NCBI GenBank assembly: GCA_022768545.1
Contig: JALELV010000113.1
Coordinates: 1-33,042 of the forward strand
Reading direction: 5' to 3'
Length of the DNA: 33,042 bases
Origin: Oscillospiraceae bacterium
Lineage (GTDB): Bacteria; Bacillota; Clostridia; Oscillospirales; Ruminococcaceae
Shown: piece by piece, positions 1-8,451 of the stretch
Numbering within the stretch: the first letter of the stretch is position 1
Layout: each line of letters starts with the position of its first letter
The notes under the pieces: generated by a model
What the model was told of the DNA's origin: nothing
Database searches by the model: none
What the model saw: the letters and a program-made list of their open reading frames with translations, nothing else
Program-made: the position numbers and the translations under genes

Positions 1-168
1 GTCTCCAACGATCTTTTTGATTGCTCTGAGAGTTTCGATCTCGGTTACATAGCCATCATCCGCAAGGCACACAACGTCCTCACCCGAGAGCTTTAGGTTT
101 ACGATAGCATTCGCCACGCGGGCGTCCTTTGCGGTCTCGTCTGCTTTTACGATATAAGCGGTGTACAT
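1..168 (-). CDS. Small phage protein, C-terminus cut by window edge
   Basis: An ATG at 168 is preceded by a strong AGGAGG site at 6-8 bases, and the frame stays open for 56 codons to the window edge without a stop. The visible protein starts MYTAYIVKAD and is acidic, with no recognised motif. It is the next gene after the kelch-type protein in the leftward late operon, only about 20 bases downstream of it. A tail or lysis-adjacent role is possible from position alone, but I do not recognise the family. Confidence 0.6.
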   Translation of the reverse strand, partial: MYTAYIVKADETAKDARVANAIVNLKLSGEDVVCLADDGYVTEIETLRAIKKIVGD

Positions 169-188
169 AGTGCTTTCCTCCTCAAATT

Positions 189-1493
189 TTAAATAATATC
201 GGTTGCCACGCCGTTCTCCACTACTGCTGCGGCTACTGTTACAAGTCCGTCAGCGGTCTGTTTCATAACGCGTTTTACCCGGGGTTTCAGGGTCATTTTG
301 CCGCTCTGCATAAGGGTCGGTTTGTAAACCCCCGCCTCGGAGAGATGCACCACCGCGGTGTTCAGGTCGTAGTTGTCGCCTGCGGCGGTGAATATCGTTA
401 TGGTCGCATTAAGAGCGTCATTTGTTCCGTTCCCCAAAAGATATGCTTTGTCGTTTATCTGGGTGCAAGGAGCAAAATAATAACCATACGTAGATCCCGG
501 ATAAGATGATGTAAGGTCATATGTGGTCGCATCCGTCATAGTGAACAGTTCCGTGTCTGCATCGAACCTGACTACCGTCTGACTCTGTGTACCTGACGCC
601 GTAGTACCTGCTGAAACCCCGCCCAAAAGATAAATATTACTACCCCAGCTTAAGGTAGGGGCCATTAAATTCTGTGGCCGCGTGGAAGTAGTCCACATGT
701 CGGCGCTGTTTGATGTTCCTAATAGCGTCTCTACTCCCGACGCTGTATCGTATTTATAACAGTAACTGTCCCTTGTCCAGCTATCGTCGTAGTACATCCG
801 GTTAAGCTGATATATTACGCTGCCGACAAGTCCAATAGACGGCATACCTTTGCTGACAGTTGTAAAAGTAGACGCCGTTTCCGTTTCCAAATCATAAATT
901 TGACGTGTGCTGGTGCTCGCTTCTCTTGCGCTGTTGGCCGTTCTTCCGCCAAAAAAGTACACCGTACTGCCCATCAGGGCATGGGGCGCGTTTGCGGCGG
1001 CGCCGGCCATGTTTGTGATCTGTGTTTTTACCTCCGTCTCCGCATCGATCTTATAAACAGCCGCCGAAGTGGCTGAATAAGTGCTTGAGTTCTTCGTGTA
1101 TCCTCCGCCAAACAGATAAATAAAGCCGCCGTAATGCAAAGCCACCGCGTTTGCCGCAGCAGTAAGCGCGGTAACCGAAGTAAAAACGCCAGTCTCAGTA
1201 TCATACTTTTGGGTACAAAAAGAAGCGGAGGTATTGTCTCTAAAAATATAAAGCACGTTTCCAACGGCACAAAACGCATTTCTTGGCGTATTGCACCTTG
1301 GAATATCGGAAGTTGTCGAAGCGCTGTCTCCGGTCGAATAACTCTCCTCCGCTCCATGCACCAGGTCTGCAACCACAACCTTACTAATGCTGCCGTCCTT
1401 GATCCAAAGCCCATCTTTAGAGGGCTCGGCCTCCTGACAGAAAATGCTGAGCCCTCCTCCGCCTGCGCCTGTCACAATTCCCTGCCCCGTCAT
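189..1493 (-). CDS. Kelch-type beta-propeller phage protein (putative adhesin or tail tip protein)
   Basis: This 434-aa protein contains repeated blades ending in an aromatic plus GG or GN: YLFGG, YFFGG, YLLGG and YLLGN, spaced by roughly 50-80 residues, each followed by T/A-rich strands and a D-x-E-T turn. That is the pattern of kelch/galactose-oxidase-like propellers. The N-terminus is Gly-rich (TGAGGGG), perhaps an attachment segment. Its ATG overlaps the stop of the upstream gene by four bases (ATGA), and AGGAGGTGA lies at the right distance, so it is translationally coupled. It sits distal to the neck genes, where phages carry receptor-binding proteins; an adhesin role is inference. Its base composition is visibly more AT-rich than the head genes, which suggests modular acquisition. 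Confidence 0.75.
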   Translation of the reverse strand: MTGQGIVTGAGGGGLSIFCQEAEPSKDGLWIKDGSISKVVVADLVHGAEESYSTGDSASTTSDIPRCNTPRNAFCAVGNVLYIFRDNTSASFCTQKYDTETGVFTSVTALTAAANAVALHYGGFIYLFGGGYTKNSSTYSATSAAVYKIDAETEVKTQITNMAGAAANAPHALMGSTVYFFGGRTANSAREASTSTRQIYDLETETASTFTTVSKGMPSIGLVGSVIYQLNRMYYDDSWTRDSYCYKYDTASGVETLLGTSNSADMWTTSTRPQNLMAPTLSWGSNIYLLGGVSAGTTASGTQSQTVVRFDADTELFTMTDATTYDLTSSYPGSTYGYYFAPCTQINDKAYLLGNGTNDALNATITIFTAAGDNYDLNTAVVHLSEAGVYKPTLMQSGKMTLKPRVKRVMKQTADGLVTVAAAVVENGVATDII

Positions 1494-2056
1494 TCCGCGT
1501 TCACCTCCTGCAAAAGGATCTCCAATGTCATGTCGACAGTGGGAGCCGCACCCACCGATGTCACCGACACAGTCCCCGTCCCGCTCTCCGGGATCAGGGC
1601 GGCCGTCCCGTCCTCCAGCATTTGCACCGCCTGGGCCGCTGTCGGCAGCAGCGTTACAAGGGTGTCCCCTGTCACGCCGCTTACCTGCACTGTCTGTACA
1701 AAGTTCTCTCCGCTCGCTGCCCAGCCCGCTGCCGTAAGGCTCAGGGCAGATGTTTTGGGCCTGATCGCCACCGTCACATGGTCTGCCGCCACCACGCCTT
1801 TCCAGTTCATTCCGTCCGCCGAGGTCTCCAGCACCCCGTTTTCCCCGATCCGCAGCCTCTCAATATCATCAGAAGCCACACGGCTTTCCAACTGCATCGC
1901 GTCCAGGCTGTCCATATTCTCATTAAAAATCGGGATCAGCACATCCAGTGCCATCTCGTCAAATGCCCTCTGCGCCGCCGCCACGCTGAGCCCCAGCGGG
2001 TTTGGCCTTCCCGAAAGCCCCTTTCCCGCATAATCTGCGGGTTCAATTTTCCTCAT
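1490..2056 (-). CDS. Phage tail-associated hypothetical protein
   Basis: 188 aa. The longer upstream frame is rejected because the ATG at 2056 has an AGGGGGTGA site that overlaps the stop codon of the preceding gp10-like gene, and because the N-terminus MRKIEPADYAGKG followed by a G-L-S-A-A-x-x-x-F-D-E motif resembles recurrent Clostridia phage structural proteins. The C-terminal half (from about residue 105) has the form GWAASGENFVQTV...VTGDTLVTLLP, which resembles beta-rich domains I recall from other phage tail proteins. It is coupled to the kelch gene by an ATGA overlap. A baseplate or fibre-attachment role is inferred from position; no catalytic motif is seen. Confidence 0.7.
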   Translation of the reverse strand: MRKIEPADYAGKGLSGRPNPLGLSVAAAQRAFDEMALDVLIPIFNENMDSLDAMQLESRVASDDIERLRIGENGVLETSADGMNWKGVVAADHVTVAIRPKTSALSLTAAGWAASGENFVQTVQVSGVTGDTLVTLLPTAAQAVQMLEDGTAALIPESGTGTVSVTSVGAAPTVDMTLEILLQEVNAE

Positions 2057-2060
2057 CCGG

Positions 2061-3917
2061 TCACCCCCTGTATCTTCCGTTTTCTGTAAATTCCACCGCC
2101 ACATCGTAGATTCCGAAAGGTTCGTTGTACTGTGCATTCTGCAGCCTCAGCCGCACGGTGTCCGCATTTTTCATCCGTATCTTCCGCCCTGCCGTCTTGG
2201 GCGTCGTATCGGAAGAAAACACAAATTTTTCAAAATCGATATAGGAAAAGTCCAGGTACCGCGCCTTCGCCCCCGCGTCATATAAAAGCTTCCACATGCC
2301 CTTCTGTCTGCCAAATACCTGCACGCCGGTGGCGATAGCGCTGGAAAGCCGCACTGCCAGGTAACGGAAGGTCTTATTCCGGTAAAAAAGCTTTCCGTCC
2401 ATCTCCGGCAGCTCCCACCAGGCGGTAATCGCCTGGCCGTCATCATTATAGCTGGCCGGGTCCTCCGGGTCATGATAAAAAGCGTACACCTTTCCGTCCT
2501 GTGCCCCAAAATACAGCGTGTCATCCCACACCCAAAGGCACCTCGCCCCGATGTTTTCAAACCGGTAGCACTCATATTGGTAGCTTGAGTAGGGCTCTCC
2601 GCTGCTGTAGCTCTTCTGCAGGCCATCCAGCACATAGATGCCGCCGTTCACCGCCAAAAGGTAAAAGTCTCCAAACACAGCGGATACCGCCTCTTCCAGC
2701 CCGTTCTCCTCCTGTAGCTTCCGGTTCACATAAAAGCTGCGGCTCTGGCTGTATTTCTCCCCGGTAATGTCCTCGCTGGTGATAGCGTACACCCCCCGGG
2801 AAGTCAAAAACAGCGGCTCCTTTCCAAGCCTTGCAAACGCATATTTGGAAATCGCTCCCGGCCCCTGCAGGGAGTTTACAATGGGAAACGCCGCGGTTCC
2901 GTCTGTAAGTGTCCCGCTCCGGAGGATCACATTGCGCCCGTCCTCCCCCTCGTCCTTGTGCGCGCCCAGCCTGTCCCCTATAATGGAATATCCCAAAATG
3001 CGGGAGCTTTCCTGTCCCAGCACCCCATACCACAGGTCTCCAAAATAGGTCGGGTCTCCCATCTGGGAGTAATAATCCCGGTTGGGGCAGTCCGGGTTTC
3101 CCGTCACAAACAGCCGGTCCGCCGCCCCATTTACTCCATATAAAACCGACACATCGCAGCGGTCAATTTTATCGGCATATCCCTCCCGTGTCTTGGATGC
3201 GGTAATTTTGACATTGTCCTCCCCTGTCACCGGACTCTCCCCCGGCGCCGTCACAAAGGTCACCTGCCCGGTGACACGGTCTACTGTAAAATCCGTATTC
3301 TCCTCAAGCTCCTGCCACGCCCCGTCTGCCGTCATTTTCTTTGCCGTAACCGCTGCTTCACTCAGGTCTCCGTCTGTAAGCTGATACACCTTTACAGTGC
3401 TTTTCCCATAGAAGCTGTTTATAAACTCATCCTGCAGCATATTGATGGGTTCATAAACGGTGCCTCCCCCTTCCGGACTGCGGGAGATGATCAGGGTAGG
3501 CACATAGCCATGCCCTTTTACCGGCTGCACCGTCTCTCCATCGCAGCACAACAGCGCCTTTCCGTCCTGGAGGTACAGCTTTCCCCCTATCTGCCATCCC
3601 CGGGAACGGTTGTTTTTCATGCCGGAATAAAGCTCTGTCCCATCCTGTGCGTACAGCTTTTCCCCCGCGTGGAAAAATTTCTGTTCCCCCAGGCGGAATG
3701 CCCCGTTCACCGCTCCGGGAAACTCATGTACTTTGTGGTATCCCATGCGCTTTCTCACCTTGCCTATCTCGTCCCGAACCATGTTCGGCGCGCTGGGAGA
3801 TCTCCCTCCCTCCACATTGGAGGGCGAGTTGTACAGATCTATCCCCCGAAACTTCGAAGTATGGAGCACGCTGCGGGCAGAGCCCGGTGCCCTCCCCCTG
3901 TTTCCTGCCACATACAT
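2061..3917 (-). CDS. gp10-like packaged-DNA stabilisation / neck protein
   Basis: 618 aa from the ATG at 3917, which has an AGGTGTG site and lies just after the stop of the gp4-like gene (3922). Two further in-frame starts, at 3935 and 3947, fall inside that gene and are less likely. The N-terminus has the form FRGIDLYNSP-SNVEGG followed by a Asn-Met-x-x-Asp-x-x-G-x-x-x-K-R-x-G-Y segment, resembling the opening of P22 gp10-type stabilisation proteins, which start with a 'list of points/pre-defined values' motif and fold as a propeller. Repeated LYAQDG, LYLQDG, YVLDG and LYFGAQDG segments suggest propeller blades. In P22 the protein closes the portal channel together with gp4. It is longer than P22 gp10 (about 470 aa). 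Family assignment is from recollection of sequence pattern and synteny. Confidence 0.72.
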   Translation of the reverse strand: MYVAGNRGRAPGSARSVLHTSKFRGIDLYNSPSNVEGGRSPSAPNMVRDEIGKVRKRMGYHKVHEFPGAVNGAFRLGEQKFFHAGEKLYAQDGTELYSGMKNNRSRGWQIGGKLYLQDGKALLCCDGETVQPVKGHGYVPTLIISRSPEGGGTVYEPINMLQDEFINSFYGKSTVKVYQLTDGDLSEAAVTAKKMTADGAWQELEENTDFTVDRVTGQVTFVTAPGESPVTGEDNVKITASKTREGYADKIDRCDVSVLYGVNGAADRLFVTGNPDCPNRDYYSQMGDPTYFGDLWYGVLGQESSRILGYSIIGDRLGAHKDEGEDGRNVILRSGTLTDGTAAFPIVNSLQGPGAISKYAFARLGKEPLFLTSRGVYAITSEDITGEKYSQSRSFYVNRKLQEENGLEEAVSAVFGDFYLLAVNGGIYVLDGLQKSYSSGEPYSSYQYECYRFENIGARCLWVWDDTLYFGAQDGKVYAFYHDPEDPASYNDDGQAITAWWELPEMDGKLFYRNKTFRYLAVRLSSAIATGVQVFGRQKGMWKLLYDAGAKARYLDFSYIDFEKFVFSSDTTPKTAGRKIRMKNADTVRLRLQNAQYNEPFGIYDVAVEFTENGRYRG

Positions 3918-3921
3918 TGTT

Positions 3922-4512
3922 TCACACCTGCCCATATCTTGTTTCAATCGCCGGACGTCCTGCGTCCCGCGTCACCAGAAGGTTCATCAGCATGTTGGAA
4001 AACAGCCCCTCCAGATAGCTGGAAGTCCCCGCCATGTCCTCTGTCCCAGCCGTCGCATCCACGGCCGCTTTCAGCGGTACCAGCACCGCCGCCCTTGGGT
4101 GGATCTCCAGAACCGCGTCCTCCGGCGCCGATGTTCCCAGGGGGGCCGGGTTCTTCCAGTAGAGGAACCGGGGCCTTTCCCCGCCCCGCTCCACCAGGTA
4201 ATCCCTTTCGCCCTCCACCCGGTAGACTGTTTCCTCCCGGTAGACGCCTTCCTCCACCCGGACGATCCTGTCCATCTCCCGAAAGTCCTCGGGAAGCCGG
4301 TACCGCTCATAATTTCCGGCCGTCCCCTCCGGTTCCCCCTCGTATACAGCCGGAAGATGAAAGTGTCCCGCCAGGTAAAAGACCGCGCCGTCCAAAAAAT
4401 AGTCAAACTTGTCCTCCAGGTCCGCCCTTTGCTCGTAATCGGTCTCCTGTCCGTTTACCGTGGCCTCGTCCAGCCACCGCAGATACAGTTTTCTCGCTTC
4501 GCCCTTGGTCAC
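3922..4512 (-). CDS. gp4-like head completion / connector protein
   Basis: 196 aa, GTG start at 4512 preceded by purine-rich AAAGGCGGCGGAAGT; it begins 18 bases after the stop of the small head protein. The sequence is a mostly helical N-terminal part (EARKLYLRWLDEA, YEQRADLEDKFDYFLDGAVFYLA) followed by a strand-rich segment and a helical C-terminus. Its position between coat and the gp10-like protein is that of the P22 gp4 tail accessory factor that caps the portal. No enzymatic motif is apparent. Assignment rests mainly on synteny, so it could be another head-tail connector type. Confidence 0.6.
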   Translation of the reverse strand: MTKGEARKLYLRWLDEATVNGQETDYEQRADLEDKFDYFLDGAVFYLAGHFHLPAVYEGEPEGTAGNYERYRLPEDFREMDRIVRVEEGVYREETVYRVEGERDYLVERGGERPRFLYWKNPAPLGTSAPEDAVLEIHPRAAVLVPLKAAVDATAGTEDMAGTSSYLEGLFSNMLMNLLVTRDAGRPAIETRYGQV

Positions 4513-4530
4513 ACTTCCGCCGCCTTTCTC

Positions 4531-4746
4531 TTAAAGGTAACCCGCTCCGGAGAGGATCTCCGCCACCGTCCTGGGCACCTCCACCGTCTTTCCGCGGTTC
4601 ACAAAGTAGTTGTATCCGTTTACGCACACCGGCACCACCTGGTCCTCCGGGTTTAAGGGGTCGCAGGCGATCTTCACCTTTACCTTGGGTTCCCTGCCGT
4701 ACACCTCTCCCCATTTCAGAATTTCCTTTTCCTGTTTTGCCGCCAT
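4531..4746 (-). CDS. Small phage head-associated protein
   Basis: 71 aa, ATG at 4746 with a GGAGAAGG site. The C-terminal half reads VPVCVNGYNYFVNRGKTVEVP then ILSGAGYL, a signature seen in small proteins encoded next to major capsid genes in many tailed phages, where the recurring idea is a short beta segment ('V-x-V-N-G-x-x-Y-x-V-x-R-G-K') followed by an exchange of an 'I-L-x-x-A-G' helix. The role is unknown. It lies 97 bases downstream of the coat gene and 18 bases upstream of the connector gene, in the same transcription unit. Confidence 0.7.
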   Translation of the reverse strand: MAAKQEKEILKWGEVYGREPKVKVKIACDPLNPEDQVVPVCVNGYNYFVNRGKTVEVPRTVAEILSGAGYL

Positions 4747-4843
4747 TTTATCCTTCTCCCTTCAAATTTTCTTATTTTCCCCGGGCCCTTTTGGCCCCCT
4801 CCCGCCCGGCCGTCCAAGCGGCCCTCTCAGCCTGCTTTTCCTC

Positions 4844-5764
4844 TTATACAGTCGCCGCGCTCTCCAGGCGCACCATTGCCAGCTCCTGCAGGCGCTTGGC
4901 AGTAAACATTGCTTTCCAGCCGCTGGTGGCGCGCTGGTTCAGCGGGTCCGCGGTGCCGGAGCTTCCCGCCGCCTTCACGATCATCTCCGGTTTGGACTTG
5001 CCCGCCACATCCACCACGCCGTAGGCATCCTTGCCGATGATCATGGAAAGATGTACTGTCACGTTCCCGGTGTTCTCCACCTGCTTGTTGTTGGTGCTCT
5101 CAATAAAGCGCACACCGTGGATCTTGCCGATCTCCCCTTTCATGATCTGTGTGCCGCCGGAATATTTGGAAATATCCTGCCACATGCTGTCGCTCATCAT
5201 GTCGTAGGCCACGTCGGGGTGAATGATCCCAATGTAAAATCCGCCGTCCATGGGCTTTGCGTTGTTTCTCTTTAACATCCGCACCGCCTTCCGGATATCC
5301 GCAGAGGTCACCACGTCGGCGGCGGTCAGCGCATCCCGGTTCGCCTTGCCCCCGGCGTAAAGCACTGAGGTCCCGCTGGTCACCTCGTCCCGCACCACAG
5401 TGTCGATGGTAAGCGCCGCCTGCTCTCCCAGCACCCCGGCGGATTCCGAAAGCACCGGGTCGATCCCCACCATGTCCAGCTTGTCAGAGATCTCCACAAA
5501 ATCCCCGTACTGCTTTACCGTGGCGGTCAGAGCCGTAACGGAAAGGTCGCTGCCGGAGGGAGTCACCCCCTCAGTCAGGGCCGTGGTCGCCGCCTCCAGT
5601 GCGTTAAAACGCCGGAAGTTTACCGTGTCCCCTTCGTTTTTAGGGGCGGATCGCCGCTGGCCGTACTTGGTATATACCAGGTTCGGCACCAGCCGTTTCA
5701 TCAAAGCCCTTTCGTAAAACACCTTTTGTTCACTGCTGATCCCGCTGTAAGTCTGTGTCGCCAT
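4844..5764 (-). CDS. Major capsid protein, N4-gp56 family
   Basis: 306 aa, ATG at 5764 with AAGGAGA eight bases upstream. Family features seen in order are an FYERALMKRLVPNLVYTKYGQ block near the N-terminus, the K-N-E-G-D-T-V-N-F-R-R-F segment, TEGVTPSG, then TVKQYGDFVEISD and LGEQAALTIDTVVRDE. A long C-terminal domain ends in a KAMFTAKRLQELAMVRLES strand-helix. These match the N4-gp56 type of HK97-fold coat proteins (family usually 270-400 aa). The scaffold gene lies directly upstream, so assembly is probably scaffold-assisted. As the most abundant virion protein it is the best marker of this prophage. Confidence 0.93.
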   Translation of the reverse strand: MATQTYSGISSEQKVFYERALMKRLVPNLVYTKYGQRRSAPKNEGDTVNFRRFNALEAATTALTEGVTPSGSDLSVTALTATVKQYGDFVEISDKLDMVGIDPVLSESAGVLGEQAALTIDTVVRDEVTSGTSVLYAGGKANRDALTAADVVTSADIRKAVRMLKRNNAKPMDGGFYIGIIHPDVAYDMMSDSMWQDISKYSGGTQIMKGEIGKIHGVRFIESTNNKQVENTGNVTVHLSMIIGKDAYGVVDVAGKSKPEMIVKAAGSSGTADPLNQRATSGWKAMFTAKRLQELAMVRLESAATV

Positions 5765-5818
5765 ACTCTGTCTCCTTTTCTCTTTTCATTTTATTTGCCA
5801 TCAGGGGGCTGCCTCTGC

Positions 5819-6370
5819 CTAAAAATCCCGGCTCTTCAGTTCACCCCGGTAAGCCATCTCCAGATATCTTTCAAATTCTTTGTCGCTCATATGTTCGAAA
5901 CTCAGGTTTTCCCTTCCTCCTCCGCTCCCTAAGGGCCCCGGAGTGGCGCGCTCATTGGCCCAGGTCTTCTGCACTGCTTCCCTGCGCGCCTCCTCCCGTG
6001 CCCGAGCGCAGATCCTACCCAGGTTTCTCCCCGCCACCGCCTGAAAGGCCGCCTGAACATCCACCTCCGGATGCCCTGTTTTATGGCAGTAGTCCATCAC
6101 CTTTAGTACCTCGTCCCGCAGCTGCCGGTAGGCGGGGCCGCTCTCCCGGTCCGCCGTCAGGCGCCCGTCCTGCTCTCTCATCCGGTACTGTTCCAGGGGG
6201 GAATCCACAAAATCAAAGCTGTCCTCCCCTTCGGTGGAAAGGCTCCCCATCTCTCTGGGTTCCTCCTGCTCCTCCGCCGCAGTTTCCTCCTCCCAGGCCT
6301 CCCCCGCCGCGTCCTCTCCCGGCTCCGGGTCAAATATCCCGGCCAGCTCCTCCTTATACAGTTCTTCCAT
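5819..6370 (-). CDS. Phage scaffolding protein
   Basis: 183 aa from the ATG at 6370, which has AGGAGGGG at good spacing; a start at 6385 overlapping the previous stop (ATGA) is the alternative. The first 65 residues are extremely acidic (EEETAAEEQEEPRE). The middle is helical with many Gln, Arg and Ala, and the C-terminus ends in a charged amphipathic segment (MSDKEFERYLEMAYRGELKSRDF, of which EFERYLEMAYRGE is the key part) like coat-binding tails of scaffolding proteins. Location between portal and coat agrees. It would direct procapsid assembly and then leave the head. Confidence 0.8.
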   Translation of the reverse strand: MEELYKEELAGIFDPEPGEDAAGEAWEEETAAEEQEEPREMGSLSTEGEDSFDFVDSPLEQYRMREQDGRLTADRESGPAYRQLRDEVLKVMDYCHKTGHPEVDVQAAFQAVAGRNLGRICARAREEARREAVQKTWANERATPGPLGSGGGRENLSFEHMSDKEFERYLEMAYRGELKSRDF

Positions 6371-6381
6371 GTGTCCCCTCC

Positions 6382-6576
6382 TCATCTCTCTTCTTCGCTG
6401 TAGATCAAATGCCTCAGCGTCTCCACCACGGTACCGTGGCGCGGACACTGGGGGTTCCGGCAGGAGATCTCCTGCACTGTGTACACCCGTGTTGCCTCCT
6501 CGGCGCTTTTGTCTCCCTCCACCTCGGTCCTGCACCCGCTGATGACCCCTTCTATCTTACATTCCGGGCATTTCAT
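6382..6576 (-). CDS. Small Cys-rich (zinc-ribbon-like) phage protein
   Basis: 64 aa with CPEC at residues 3-6, a further Cys at 15, and a CRNPQC pair near 39-44 followed by PRHG, which is a plausible Zn-binding arrangement. Its ATG at 6576 lies inside the last codons of the portal gene (20-base overlap), and its stop overlaps or abuts the scaffold start, so it is embedded in the coupled head operon. The function is unknown; small Zn-ribbon proteins between portal and scaffold occur in several Clostridia phages, but I know of no assigned role. Confidence 0.7.
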   Translation of the reverse strand: MKCPECKIEGVISGCRTEVEGDKSAEEATRVYTVQEISCRNPQCPRHGTVVETLRHLIYSEEER

Positions 6577-8263
6577 TTGTCTCGCCTCCTTTCACGGCCG
6601 CTTCGCCGGGAAACAGACCGGCCATCTGCGGCCCTGTGCCCACCGCTTTGCCCTGTCCTGTCAGGGCGGACATCCCCTGCAGGTCTGCCTGCCCCAAAAT
6701 GGCTGTACTGCTTTCCTCCTCCCGCATCCTTTTCAGCTGCTCTTTAAAGGGCATCACGTGCTGCGGCGCAAGCTCAATGTACTGGTCCGGCGTCACCACC
6801 CCAAGCTCCAGCAGCTTGTCCAGGCTCGCCATGGCCAGCGCTTCAGAATATTGCGACCCCGCTCCCACGTCTATTTTCAGTCCAAACTCCACATCCCCGT
6901 AGGAGTCTCCCTGAAAAGCTCGGGTGCTCTCCCGGCCTTCGCCATCTTTCACCGTCATGGACCGGGGCAGTGTATAATAGGTTTTAAAAAACTGCTCCCA
7001 GATCCTCCCCACATCCCGCATCACACGGTAAAACCTTTTTTGGATGCTTTCAATAGGCTGTTTGGACTGGTTCTGCAGGGCAATGATCGCCGATGCCGCC
7101 ATATTGCTGGTAAATGCCTCTCCGGATATCACCTCCGACACACCGGATACCGTCCGGGAATACTCCAACACCTTGTCCGCCAGCGTCAGCGCCATCCCCG
7201 GAAAGGAGGGCGGCTGCATATATTTAATGCCGTCCCCTCCCCCGCCGTAGTGGTCGGTCAGCTGCTCTCCCGGCGTGTTGGTGATCTGCTGCTGCAGCGC
7301 ACCTAACTTGGTGAGGATCTTCGGCCACGCCGTCTGCTGTACCGAGAGCAGCATCATGGCAATGTTAAAGTTGATCGCCTTCTGGTTCGGCAGCAGGCTC
7401 TCCGCCTCTCCGGTTCCAAAGATGCTCTTCTTGCGCTTTTCCCAGCTCATCACCGCCAATGGATACAGCGTGATTGGGCACTTCGCCCCCCTGGGGGTCA
7501 GCGGGGTCTCCGGCGTGAGCACCGCCGTCCGGGTGGCCCTGGAAAAATATACCTGTCCGTTCCGTCTGCAGTACCGTGTCAGCACCGTGGCCTTCTTCGC
7601 CCCCAAAAGCTCCTTTTGAGCGGCGTCATATCCCTCCTCCGCGGCGGCCCCGTCCGGCTCTATCGTCTCTATCGTCTCCCTGCCCGCGCCATGGAGCTTT
7701 GCCTCTTCCCGCAGGGCCTTTACGCTCTCCCGCCCGGATATGATCAAATAGGGCTGCTTCTGTAGACGGGTCTCCTGCGGGTTCCCAAAAAAGATGTTCA
7801 GCGGGTCAATGGTCTCTCCCCTCACCGCCCCCTTATACCGCAGGCTCATTCCGCCTTTCACGCTGCTGTCCCAGTAATAGTGGAGGATCCCGGTCCCCCC
7901 GGTGGCGCAGTCATCTACAAAGTTCTCGTTGAGCTCGTCCTGGTCCAGCTCGTTCCACAGCACAGCCGCAAAATCCGTAAAATCCTGGGCCCCCTGTACA
8001 GCGTGCCTGTCCCCCTGCTCTGTCGGGGAATATATCATTTTGATGGTCTGGTTCAGTACATTCGCCCGCTTGGTCCGGATAAAAAAATTCACGATGTTGA
8101 ACACCGGCCGGGGCAGGTTTGCCGTCCTTTTGGAGGGAGCGGGCCACTGGTCCCCCTGCTTGAACCTCTCGTATTCCGGCAGCTTTCGGGAAAGGCCTGT
8201 CTCCCGTTGGTAGGCAAGCCCCTCCTCGTACTCCTGCCAGGTCTTTGTCGTCTCCCTGTCCAA
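6557..8263 (-). CDS. Phage portal protein
   Basis: 568 aa. The start is a TTG at 8263 placed seven bases after a clear GGAGG; no ATG with a comparable site lies nearby. The protein shows the portal pattern of P22-like phages: an N-terminal FNIVNFFIRTKRANVLNQ segment, a central F-G-N-P-Q-E-T-R-L-Q-K block, NQKAINFNIAMMLLSVQQTAWPKI (in pieces) around residues 290-320, and a long helical clip region with SGEAFTSNMAASAIIALQNQSKQPIE near residue 390. It forms the dodecameric vertex through which DNA is packed by the terminase encoded just upstream. It is shorter than P22 gp1 (about 725 aa), so the C-terminal barrel is short or missing. Confidence 0.88.
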   Translation of the reverse strand: MDRETTKTWQEYEEGLAYQRETGLSRKLPEYERFKQGDQWPAPSKRTANLPRPVFNIVNFFIRTKRANVLNQTIKMIYSPTEQGDRHAVQGAQDFTDFAAVLWNELDQDELNENFVDDCATGGTGILHYYWDSSVKGGMSLRYKGAVRGETIDPLNIFFGNPQETRLQKQPYLIISGRESVKALREEAKLHGAGRETIETIEPDGAAAEEGYDAAQKELLGAKKATVLTRYCRRNGQVYFSRATRTAVLTPETPLTPRGAKCPITLYPLAVMSWEKRKKSIFGTGEAESLLPNQKAINFNIAMMLLSVQQTAWPKILTKLGALQQQITNTPGEQLTDHYGGGGDGIKYMQPPSFPGMALTLADKVLEYSRTVSGVSEVISGEAFTSNMAASAIIALQNQSKQPIESIQKRFYRVMRDVGRIWEQFFKTYYTLPRSMTVKDGEGRESTRAFQGDSYGDVEFGLKIDVGAGSQYSEALAMASLDKLLELGVVTPDQYIELAPQHVMPFKEQLKRMREEESSTAILGQADLQGMSALTGQGKAVGTGPQMAGLFPGEAAVKGGETNEMPGM

Positions 8264-8295
8264 TGATCTTCCTCCTTTTTTCTTCTTTCCGCTTT

Positions 8296-8451
8296 CTATT
8301 TCCGCCAGCCCTCACAGGAAGAGCCTCCCAGCCACTCCGACAGGATCTCCTGAGAGAGCTGTACCGCCGCCTCCTGCGGCCTCTCCCCGCCTGCCAGCCG
8401 GATGCATTTTAAAAAGAACCTTCCCAAGGCGGCCAAAATTTTTTCTACCAT
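8296..8451 (-). CDS. 51-aa phage protein between terminase and portal
   Basis: The ATG at 8451 overlaps the terminase stop (ATGGTAG) by seven bases and follows GAAGGAGATG at usable spacing; the frame closes with TAG at 8296, 32 bases before the portal start. The protein starts MVEKILAALGRFFLKC and has a helical amphipathic N-terminus and a Trp-rich end. A longer frame in the same phase exists but starts inside the terminase gene and is not supported by a ribosome binding site. I do not recognise it. Confidence 0.6.
   Translation of the reverse strand: MVEKILAALGRFFLKCIRLAGGERPQEAAVQLSQEILSEWLGGSSCEGWRK

Noticed and set aside
4783..4797. Short GC hairpin (GGGCC/GGCCC) downstream of the coat gene
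   Set aside because: The stem is only five base pairs and no T run follows, so it is not reported as a terminator.
3510..5024. Open frame of 504 codons on the plus strand opposite the gp10-like, gp4-like and coat genes
   Set aside because: Its product is Pro/Arg/Ser-rich low-complexity text typical of an antisense shadow in GC-rich DNA, and the minus-strand genes there have clear homology and ribosome binding sites.
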